Virus record (IMG/VR): IMGVR_UViG_3300048838_000602
Span: 1 to 33,574 of that record
From: a virus
Direction: 5' to 3' (one strand)
Length of the DNA: 33,574 nucleotides
Each line of letters begins with the position of its first letter. Positions within the stretch are counted from its first letter, which is position 1. The notes beneath the pieces are model-generated. The model did no database searches and was not told the DNA's origin. It saw only the letters and a program-made list of their open reading frames with translations. This document shows positions 5,832-12,332 of the stretch, one piece after another. The position numbers and the translations under genes were made by a program.

Positions 5832-6428
5832 ATGCGCCGCATCCACGCGTGGCTGATCGCCGCGCTGTTCTCCGTGTCCGTCGCGTTCGCCCAGGCCGGC
5901 GGCGTGATCACCTTCACCGCGCAGACCACCACCGGCGATGGCACCGTCACGCCGGTGCTGACCTGGTCGACCGCGCCGGCGGCGAGCTCGTGTACCGCGA
6001 GCGGCGACTGGTCGGGCGCCAAGGGCGCCGCCGGCACCGAGACGCTCGCGCCGATCATGAGCTCGGCGACGTACAACCTCACCTGCACCTGGGCGGACAC
6101 GACCGCGACGCTCACCTGGACGGCGCCGACGAAGAACACCGACGGCAGCAATTACACGGATCCGGCGGGTTACCGCATCGAGTACGGCCAGAGCGAGGCG
6201 CTCGGGCAGTCCCGGGCGGTGCCTGATCCGGCGGCAACCAGCTACGTGTTCACCGACCTCGCCGCGGGCACCTGGTACTTCGGCATGCGCACCGTGAACC
6301 AGCGCGGCGCGGAGTCCGAGCGCACGAACCTCGTCAGCAAAACGCTCGGCACGGTCGACACGACCCGGGCAGTCGCGATCGTGGTCAACCCGGTTCCGGA
6401 GGCGGCCTCGGACTTCGAAGTGCGCTAA
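5832..6428 (+). CDS. Secreted fibronectin-type-III-like protein
   Basis: A 198-residue protein; the ATG at 5832 has GAGGAGG upstream and is chosen over a start 30 bp earlier. Residues 1-22 are a clear signal peptide (MRRIHAWLIAALFSVSVAFAQA, cleavage likely after AFA or AQA; shown here as a whole because it is one segment of basic start, hydrophobic core and small residues). Residues of about 100-180 resemble a fibronectin type III domain: LTWTAP, YRIEYG, YVFTDLAAGTWYFGMRTVN. It is the first gene of the late operon. A Sec signal peptide is unusual for a virion part, so it may act in the periplasm or on the cell surface, or as an adhesion or exclusion factor. Function is inferred only from the fold. 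Confidence 0.75.
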   Translation: MRRIHAWLIAALFSVSVAFAQAGGVITFTAQTTTGDGTVTPVLTWSTAPAASSCTASGDWSGAKGAAGTETLAPIMSSATYNLTCTWADTTATLTWTAPTKNTDGSNYTDPAGYRIEYGQSEALGQSRAVPDPAATSYVFTDLAAGTWYFGMRTVNQRGAESERTNLVSKTLGTVDTTRAVAIVVNPVPEAASDFEVR

Positions 6429-6431
6429 TCC

Positions 6432-7616
6432 ATGACCAAGGCAGCGCAGGCGAAAAGCTGGACGCTGCACGAGTGGGCGGACGGCAGCCATCGGTCGTGG
6501 CCGGAGCCAGAGGGGCCGACGTGGCTGCCGGCGCTCGGCCAGTGGGGGACGATCTCAGGCAGTACGCTCGATCTGTCGAGCGATTGGAACAGCTCGGACT
6601 ACACGACTGTCATCGCGTATTCGGGCGCGATCGTCAACACGGTCGGCGTGTATATCGGATCGACGTTCGTGTCGGGGACGTGGCATGTCATTTGCGGGCA
6701 GGGCCACAGCGACGGTTCGCGGTTCAGCGTCTACGCGTTCGGTCCGATGGAGAGCGATTCGCCCGCGTGGCACATGCTGCGCGACGCGCCGGGCTCTCCG
6801 CCGACGAATACGGCGCAGGACGGCAGCGGCAATCCGGTCGCTCGGCACACGTACAACACGCTCTGGTTCGATCCGGTCAACAACCGGATGGGATCGATCG
6901 GCGGGATAGCTCGCGCCACGGATGCCGGCACGTTCACGACTTCACATTACTTCGATTTCACCATCAGCGCGCCGATGAGCAATTCGCCGTGGGGTACGTT
7001 GTCGAGTTCCGGGTTGATCGATGGTGCGGATTTCACCGCCTATGATCCTGCGACGCACAAGGTCTGGTATCACCCATACGTCTCCGGCGCGGTCGGACTG
7101 TACGACGTGGCGAGCAATACTCACACGTCGGACACGTTCAAATCGCCTAGCTTCTCGAACCCCACCGGAGAGATGAGCGCGCTCGATACCGAGCTAGGCA
7201 TTTGGGGGATTTTCTACAACGGCGGCGTCAACTTTTTCCGGACCAACAACGGCGTCAGCAACGACTACTACGTGCCATCGACGAGCGGCACCGCGCCTAC
7301 CGGTGCGAAGAGCGTGCTATACGACCCGGTCGACAAGCGGTTCGTGGTGTGGAATGGCAATGGTCGCCAGTTGTTCTATTTGACGCCACCCGCGACGAAT
7401 CCGTACGCGGGCGGGAACGCGTGGGTGTGGTCGAGTGATACCGCGAGCGGTGACACTCCATCTGGCGCGGCGGGCACAGTGGACGCCGAGCCCGGCGAGA
7501 ACGGGACTGATACCGGAACCTACGGTCGATTTGCGCTGATCAGCGGTAGTGGCTGGCGTGCATATACGCTGCTGAACCGCGCGGGCGATCCTATCTATGC
7601 CAAACGGGTGGCGTAA
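6432..7616 (+). CDS. Propeller-like structural or accessory protein
   Basis: A 394-residue protein, 3 bp after the FnIII gene's stop. It is rich in Gly, Ser, Thr, Trp and Tyr and in short strands with regularly spaced motifs (AYDPATHKVWYHPYVSG, LYDVASNTHTS, LYDPVDKRFVVWNGNGRQLFYL), typical of a Kelch/beta-propeller fold. There is no signal peptide. The DNA is less GC-rich than neighbours, with codon choice unlike the rest of the phage and none of the CTCGAG words seen elsewhere, which suggests later acquisition. Its ATG-TAATGG junction couples it to the fibre gene (1 bp overlap). A receptor-binding or virion decoration role is likely, but this is inference. Confidence 0.7.
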   Translation: MTKAAQAKSWTLHEWADGSHRSWPEPEGPTWLPALGQWGTISGSTLDLSSDWNSSDYTTVIAYSGAIVNTVGVYIGSTFVSGTWHVICGQGHSDGSRFSVYAFGPMESDSPAWHMLRDAPGSPPTNTAQDGSGNPVARHTYNTLWFDPVNNRMGSIGGIARATDAGTFTTSHYFDFTISAPMSNSPWGTLSSSGLIDGADFTAYDPATHKVWYHPYVSGAVGLYDVASNTHTSDTFKSPSFSNPTGEMSALDTELGIWGIFYNGGVNFFRTNNGVSNDYYVPSTSGTAPTGAKSVLYDPVDKRFVVWNGNGRQLFYLTPPATNPYAGGNAWVWSSDTASGDTPSGAAGTVDAEPGENGTDTGTYGRFALISGSGWRAYTLLNRAGDPIYAKRVA

Positions 7617-9736
7617 TGGCGGTCACGGTCACCGGCACGCCAGTCGCGATCACGAGCACGTCGCAGTCGGTGACGGTGCCGAGCGGCTGCAAGGCGGCGG
7701 TCTTCACGTGGTCGTATTACAACGCTGCCAGCGGCCACGGACTGGCGTCGGCTACACTGAACGGCGCGGCGCCTGACGCCACAGCCGAGATCGCGACGCA
7801 GATTGGCGGATCGGACGCGCCTGCAACCGGCATTGCAGTGTTTTTAAATCCGGCGTCTGGATCGCAGACGTTCGCGCATTCGTTCGATGCCGCGACCACC
7901 GAAGGACCAGCGCGAGCGCTGACGTTTCTCACCGCTGACGGTGCCATAGCAGTACGCGGCTCGTTGGGCGTCGACTCGGATTTCAGCAGCAACGCTGCGA
8001 GCGTCGCGCTCACCGGGCTGACGGCTGGCGATCTGGTCGTCGCGATGGACCAGAAGTTCGCCGCAGACCCGGCGAATCAGTCAGGCTGGACGAGCCTGCT
8101 GACAGGCAACGTCAACAACGAGCACTTCCGTGTGCGCAGCATTGCGGCCTCGGGTTCGTCGGTTACCGCAACCGCGCAGGGGCCGAACTATTCGTCGATA
8201 GCCGCCGGGGCGTTCTACGACGCGGGTGTCGCATCGCCAACGATCACTGACGTCGACACCGACGAGATCGTGCTCGACGGTCAGACGAGTGTAGCCGTCA
8301 CCGGTACGGCGATGGGCACCACGAACGCGGATCGCGCGTTCACACTGCGACAAGCCAGCACGTCGGTCCCGCAGACCGAGACCGGCACCGGCACCGCGAC
8401 CGCTGCGACGCTGACGATTGTCACGGAACAGAGTGGCGCGGACATCAAGTTCGGCGCGGCGACGCTACGAGCGACGCGCACGAGCGACAGCGCCTTCGGC
8501 GAGTTGGCCATCACGGTCAACCCGCCGAGCGGCCAGCTCTACGTCGACGTCGGCACGCCGAACGCCACCGCTGCGAATCGCATCACGGCCGTCGCGGATA
8601 TCGCTAGCGGCGATCAGATTCAGTATCGCGGTGTGGGTGGTGGATCAGCGCCGACTGGGCTGACGATCAACACCGACGCGACGTGGCAGTTCAGCTCCGG
8701 CAACACGCCGGCCTCGTTCGATGTGCGGGTGTGGGACGCCTCGGACGCGACCTGGGGCGCGTGGGCGACGCAGAGCGTTGGCGCCATCAGCCTGACCGTC
8801 AATGACGCGACGCATGGTCACGCCGTTGATGCGCCGGCGCTGAGCCAGGCGAATACGCTCACGTCGAACGATGGCCTGCACGGGCACGCGGCCGACAGCC
8901 CGAGTCTCACCCAGGGCCACGTGCTGAGCTCGAACGAGGCGACGCACGGGCACGCCGTTGAGAGCCCGACGCTCACGCAGGCGACGGTGCTGTCCGCCGA
9001 CGAGGCCGCGCATGGCCATACAGCTGACTCGCCCGCGCTGGCCCAGGCGAATGTGCTCACGGCCCACGATGCCACGCACGCCCATCTGGCCGATGTGCTG
9101 GATCTGATTCAGGCGAACGTGCTCGAGGTCGACGACGCCCTGCACGCGCAGCTCGCGGACTCGCCGACGCTGCTCGCCGGTTTCGCCCTGTCGGTGAGCG
9201 AGGCGACGCACGGGCACCTGGCCGAGAGCGTCTCGCTGATCCAGGCGCGCACGCTGAGCGTGGACGAGGCTGCCCACGCGACCTCTGCGGACAGCCCGAC
9301 CCTGTCGACCGAGCTGAACCTCGCGGTGGCGGACTCGAGCCACGGCCACGCTGCTGATGCGGTGACGCTGATCCAGGCGCACGTCCTCGACATGGACGAT
9401 GCGACGCACGGCCACACGGTAGAGCAGGTCGCGCTGAGCTTTGGCTTTACGGTGACGGTGGCCGATGCGCTGCATGCGCAGCTCGCCGACAGCCCGACGC
9501 TCACGGTGGGCTACGTCCTGGCAGTGGCCTCGGCCCTGCACCTGCATGAGGCCGGGGTCGTGGATCTCACGCAGGCCGGGACGCTGATCGTCTCGGACGC
9601 CCTGCATGCGCACCTGGCCGACACGGTGGCGCTGCGCCGGCCAGGCGCGGTCGACGCGGAGACGGTGTTCGTCGTGAGAAGCCAGCAGCGCACCTACATC
9701 GTCGCGAGCGCCACACGCATCCACACGGTTCATTGA
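7616..9736 (+). CDS. Large fibre-like protein with 13 HxH repeats
   Basis: A 706-residue protein in three parts. Residues 1 to about 205 form a beta-rich head (VPSGCKAAVFTWSYYNAAS), probably a jelly-roll. Residues of about 206-390 contain two beta-sandwich-like segments (SPTITDVDTDEIVLDGQ and GQLYVDVGTPNAT). Residues 393 to about 678 are 13 tandem 22-residue repeats, each with Leu-x-Val-x-Asp-Ala, His-Gly-His and Ala-Asp-Ser-Pro positions. HxH motifs in T4 gp37 and related needles bind iron along a trimer axis, so this looks like a long metal-stapled fibre. The tail ends VVRSQQRTYIVASATRIHTVH. The head is low in GC, the repeats high. The fibre role is inferred from architecture and late-operon placement. 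Confidence 0.78.
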   Translation: MAVTVTGTPVAITSTSQSVTVPSGCKAAVFTWSYYNAASGHGLASATLNGAAPDATAEIATQIGGSDAPATGIAVFLNPASGSQTFAHSFDAATTEGPARALTFLTADGAIAVRGSLGVDSDFSSNAASVALTGLTAGDLVVAMDQKFAADPANQSGWTSLLTGNVNNEHFRVRSIAASGSSVTATAQGPNYSSIAAGAFYDAGVASPTITDVDTDEIVLDGQTSVAVTGTAMGTTNADRAFTLRQASTSVPQTETGTGTATAATLTIVTEQSGADIKFGAATLRATRTSDSAFGELAITVNPPSGQLYVDVGTPNATAANRITAVADIASGDQIQYRGVGGGSAPTGLTINTDATWQFSSGNTPASFDVRVWDASDATWGAWATQSVGAISLTVNDATHGHAVDAPALSQANTLTSNDGLHGHAADSPSLTQGHVLSSNEATHGHAVESPTLTQATVLSADEAAHGHTADSPALAQANVLTAHDATHAHLADVLDLIQANVLEVDDALHAQLADSPTLLAGFALSVSEATHGHLAESVSLIQARTLSVDEAAHATSADSPTLSTELNLAVADSSHGHAADAVTLIQAHVLDMDDATHGHTVEQVALSFGFTVTVADALHAQLADSPTLTVGYVLAVASALHLHEAGVVDLTQAGTLIVSDALHAHLADTVALRRPGAVDAETVFVVRSQQRTYIVASATRIHTVH
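8792..9649 (+). repeat. Thirteen tandem 66-bp (22-residue) coding repeats
   Basis: The repeats keep an exact 66 bp period with no indels. At each period a Leu is followed by Asp/Glu-Ala, then His-x-His (mostly HGH, some HAH, HAQ, HAT, HLH), then Ala-Asp/Glu-Ser-Pro and Leu-x-Gln-Ala. DNA identity between copies is moderate, so the array is old or under purifying selection, unlike a recent slippage array. Copies 6, 8 and 11 have lost the second His. Confidence 0.92.
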
Positions 9737-9745
9737 GGCACCAGC

Positions 9746-9964
9746 ATGAAGACGATCGAGATCCTCTCAGACATCCGCGACGCGAGCGGCGTCTACTTCA
9801 AGGGCGAGACGCGCGTCGTGCCAGTGGAGATCGCGCACTACTTCGCGATGCAGGGCTGGGCTCGCGCCGCTGATCTGCCCGCCGGCACGCCTGACCTGTC
9901 CCCCAAAACCCTCGCCGTGGATGCGGGCCGGCACGGCCACGCCGCGACCAACCCCTCGGAGTAA
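9746..9964 (+). CDS. Small virion-associated protein ending in an HxH-repeat remnant
   Basis: A 72-residue protein 9 bp after the fibre gene. Residues of about 15-40 (VYFKGETRVVPVEIAHYFAMQGWARAA) match a short domain found at the end of several phage structural proteins, with Gly-Glu, Val-Pro and a helix ending in GWA. The last 20 residues (LAVDAGRHGHAATNPSE) copy the consensus of the fibre repeat, Leu-x-Val-Asp-Ala followed by HGHAA. This suggests it was once joined to the fibre or that the repeat acts as a portable trimer tag. Function unknown. Confidence 0.7.
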   Translation: MKTIEILSDIRDASGVYFKGETRVVPVEIAHYFAMQGWARAADLPAGTPDLSPKTLAVDAGRHGHAATNPSE

Positions 9965-9970
9965 GAGCAC

Positions 9971-10336
9971 ATGGGCAAAGCAACCCCGGACGCCATTCTC
10001 GACGCGATGGCCGACGCCATCATCGCCGCCGCGACCACGCTGTACGTGTGCTCGACCGAGCCGGCCAACTTCGCCGGTATCGCCGCAGTCGCACTCGCCG
10101 ATGTGGCGATCGACTCGGGTGATTTCACCAAGGGCAATGGTGACGTCTCGGGCCGCAAGGTCACGATCGGGCAGCAGTCGAACGTCCCGATTGACGTCAG
10201 CGGCACCGCGGGCCACATCGTGCTCGCGAGCGCCAGCGTCCTGCTCTACGTGACCACCTGCGGTTCGCAGGCGCTGACGAACGGTGGCACGGTCACGGTG
10301 CCGGCGTTCGACATCGAAGTGGCCGACCCAACCTGA
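9971..10336 (+). CDS. Small virion protein of unknown function
   Basis: A 121-residue protein, starting MGKATPDAILDAMADAI with AGAG upstream. An N-terminal helix is followed by alternating strands and short acidic turns (TLYVCSTEPANFA, VTIGQQSNVPIDV, HIVLASASVLLYVTTC, GTVTVPAFDIEVADP), giving a compact beta-sandwich. Similar short proteins lie next to fibre and head genes in other siphoviruses, but I cannot name the family. Its place between fibre and gpZ-like genes suggests a virion part. Confidence 0.7.
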   Translation: MGKATPDAILDAMADAIIAAATTLYVCSTEPANFAGIAAVALADVAIDSGDFTKGNGDVSGRKVTIGQQSNVPIDVSGTAGHIVLASASVLLYVTTCGSQALTNGGTVTVPAFDIEVADPT

Positions 10337-10343
10337 TTCGGCC

Positions 10344-10865
10344 ATGGCCGACTGCTATCCGCTCCTGACCGTTTGCCAGCGCCTGAACGCGCGGCTGCGC
10401 TACGGATTCGACTGGACGCGCGACTTTGCGCGTCGGCGCGAGCCTGGCAAACCGCATCCGCTCGGCACTCGCATCCGCATCACCGAGCTCGGCAGGCGGG
10501 ACACCGGCCTCGAGTACGAGAGCTCGGGCGGCACCTCGAACGGCCTCGATAACGCGAAGATCGCCTGGCCGACGGCACCAGGCGGGACTGTCGTCGACGG
10601 CACGATCACCTGGACGGCCCATGCGCTGAGCGCTGCGAGTCTCACCGAGGAGATCACCTCGAGCACGTGGGCGGCGCCCGTGGGCAGCGGAATCGTGGTC
10701 GATGGCGAGGTGCTCGACAATGATCCCGGCCTGCAGCGCACGCTGGCGTTCATGGACACCACCGGCGCCGAGTCCGGGCAGACCTACGATGTCGTGAACA
10801 CCGTCGTGACCTTGCCCGACACCGCGCGGTACGAGGCGGTAGTCCGGATCACGGTCGATCCCTGA
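10344..10865 (+). CDS. Hypothetical structural protein
   Basis: A 173-residue protein; the ATG at 10344 is chosen over an in-frame start 60 bp earlier inside the previous gene. The N-terminal 45 residues are basic (CQRLNARLRYGFDWTRDFARRREPG); the rest is beta-rich (GTRIRITELGRRDTGLEYESSGG, GTVVDGTITWTAHAL, EITSSTWAAP) and ends YEAVVRITVDP. Its TGATG junction overlaps the next gene's ATG. It could be a tail or neck accessory protein; no family is recognised. Confidence 0.68.
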   Translation: MADCYPLLTVCQRLNARLRYGFDWTRDFARRREPGKPHPLGTRIRITELGRRDTGLEYESSGGTSNGLDNAKIAWPTAPGGTVVDGTITWTAHALSAASLTEEITSSTWAAPVGSGIVVDGEVLDNDPGLQRTLAFMDTTGAESGQTYDVVNTVVTLPDTARYEAVVRITVDP

Positions 10866-11641
10866 TGTTCCGCGTCCGCCTGGATGCGAGCTCGCTGATA
10901 CGCGAGTTCACCGATATCGAGAAGCGCCAGCTCCCGTACGCCACGATGCGCGCGCTGAACGATGCCGCATACCAGACGCGCCAGGCGTGGCGGGATGCCA
11001 TGCCGAAGGTGTTCGATCGCCCGACCAGGATGACGCTGAACGCCATCCTGTACAGGAAGGCCACGAAGGACCGGGTGTATGCCGAGGTCTTCGTGCGGGA
11101 CTACGCTCTCAAGGGCACGCCCCCAGCAACCTACTTGCTGAGCAACGTCATAGGTGGTCAGCGCGGCCAGAAGCCCTATGAGCGCTTGCTGCGCGATCGG
11201 CCGGGTGTGCTAGGACCCGGCGAGTACACCGTGCCGGGCAAAGGCATAGAACTTGATCAGTACGGTAACGTACGCGCTGGCATTATCAACGCCATGCTTT
11301 CGGACCTGGCCGCGCGGCGAGATCCGAAACAGAACGCGACGCCGAGGAGTCGCCACAGGCGGCAGCGCCGGGGAGACATCGCGAAGCGATCCATTTACTT
11401 CTATAGCGCTGGCCCAGCGGCTGATCGTGGAGATGGCCGGCCACAGCATTTGCCGCGCGGCATCTACCGGCGCACGCGCACGGGCTTCGGCAGTTCACTG
11501 AATTCGGCGCTGCGCATCGTCAACGCCGCACGTTATAAGCCGAGCTATCCAGTGTTCGATCTGGCCGAGCAGATCTTCCGCGCTCGCTTCGCTGCGCTGT
11601 TCGAGGCACACATGACGCTAGCGACGGCGGGAAGGCTATGA
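10865..11641 (+). CDS. gpZ-like minor tail / tail-completion protein
   Basis: A 258-residue protein overlapping the previous stop by 1 bp. The opening (LIREFTDIEKRQLPYATMRALNDAAYQTRQAWRDAMPKVFDRPTRMTLNAI) fits the pattern of lambda gpZ-type minor tail proteins, in which a helical N-terminus precedes a beta-rich, very basic centre (PRSRHRRQRRGD) and a C-terminal helix (YPVFDLAEQIFRARFAALFEAHM). Lambda Z lies between FII and U. Here the matching place is held by another gene, and this one lies just before the terminase genes. The family call rests on pattern rather than a clear signature. Confidence 0.6.
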   Translation: MFRVRLDASSLIREFTDIEKRQLPYATMRALNDAAYQTRQAWRDAMPKVFDRPTRMTLNAILYRKATKDRVYAEVFVRDYALKGTPPATYLLSNVIGGQRGQKPYERLLRDRPGVLGPGEYTVPGKGIELDQYGNVRAGIINAMLSDLAARRDPKQNATPRSRHRRQRRGDIAKRSIYFYSAGPAADRGDGRPQHLPRGIYRRTRTGFGSSLNSALRIVNAARYKPSYPVFDLAEQIFRARFAALFEAHMTLATAGRL

Positions 11642-11747
11642 GGCGTTGCCGTGGCGTTCGCGGGTCCTTCCGGGGCACCCCCACTGCGGGTTATCCGGTC
11701 CGCGATTTTTTTGGATGTGAGATCGAAAAAGTTGCTTGCTTCTTGCC
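11642..11747 (+). other. Probable cos (packaging) region
   Basis: This 106 bp has no gene. It lies directly before the small terminase, where cos lies in lambda-like phages. It has partial dyads (CGCGG at 11658 side with CCGCG at about 11698, and a CCGGGG-CA-CCCCC core at about 11671-11683), then ATTTTTTTGG and GATCGAAAAAG. The region is markedly unlike the coding DNA on either side. The cut positions cannot be placed by eye. Confidence 0.5.
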
Positions 11748-12332
11748 ATGACGCGATGGCCGCAGTGTAGCGCACGTGAGTTCGCCGAGCTCTTCGGCGT
11801 CTCGCACCAGGCGGTAAGCGAGTGGATCGACGCCGGGATGCCGTGCCGGCGGAAAAAAGCTGGCAAAGGAAGCCGGGTCACGATCGATCCGAAACTCGCC
11901 GCGCCGTGGGTTTTCTCACGGCGCCAGCCGAAAGGTTCAGAGCGCGAGCGGCTCGCGAAGGAGCAGGCCGACAAGTTCGCGATCGAAAACGCACGCGCTC
12001 GCGGCGAGATCGTACTCGTCGGCCAGATTGCGGAAGTTTTCTCAATTCTCGGCGCGGAGTTGGCGGCGCGCCACGACGCTGTGCCGGGCCGGGTAGCCAG
12101 TGAATTTGCAGGAACCACCGACGCCGCAGTCATCAGGCAGCGACTCCTCGACGAGCTCCGGGATGTCAGAGCCGCCGTTGGTGACGCAGTCACAAAGCTT
12201 GCGGAATCTTTCGGCGCCGCTGATGACGATGGGGCTGATCCTGAAGCCCCCGCCGAACCGCAGCGCGAGCGAGTGGGCAGATCAAAGCCGCGTGCTCCCG
12301 CTCGGAAGCGCCGAGCCAGGAAGGTTTCGTAG
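11748..12332 (+). CDS. Terminase small subunit (Nu1-like)
   Basis: A 194-residue protein. The first 55 residues hold a winged-helix/HTH of the Nu1 type (CSAREFAELFGVSHQAVSEWIDAGMPC, then a basic turn and VTIDPKLAAPW), which binds cos DNA and starts packaging. The middle is helical (AKEQADKFAIENARARGEIVL, LGAELAARHDAVPGRVASEF), suited to oligomerisation and large-subunit contact, and the tail is very basic (RSKPRAPARKRRARK). The ATG at 11748 is preferred over a TTG 12 bp upstream. The 3' part overlaps the large subunit in another frame by roughly 100-230 bp, depending on the start used. Confidence 0.85.
   Translation: MTRWPQCSAREFAELFGVSHQAVSEWIDAGMPCRRKKAGKGSRVTIDPKLAAPWVFSRRQPKGSERERLAKEQADKFAIENARARGEIVLVGQIAEVFSILGAELAARHDAVPGRVASEFAGTTDAAVIRQRLLDELRDVRAAVGDAVTKLAESFGAADDDGADPEAPAEPQRERVGRSKPRAPARKRRARKVS

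Noticed and set aside
4773-6491. Long antisense ORF of 572 codons
   Set aside because: It crosses the Q gene, promoter and terminator on the other strand; it is a by-product of high GC at third codon positions. Composition is Arg/Ala/Gly-rich with no motif.
8792-9649. Tandem repeats considered as a CRISPR array
   Set aside because: No spacers: repeats are 66 bp, contiguous, diverged and in frame in one protein.
8645-9733. Antisense ORF of 362 codons opposite the fibre repeats
   Set aside because: It mirrors the repeat array; Arg-rich with no domain; the forward frame has coupled neighbours.
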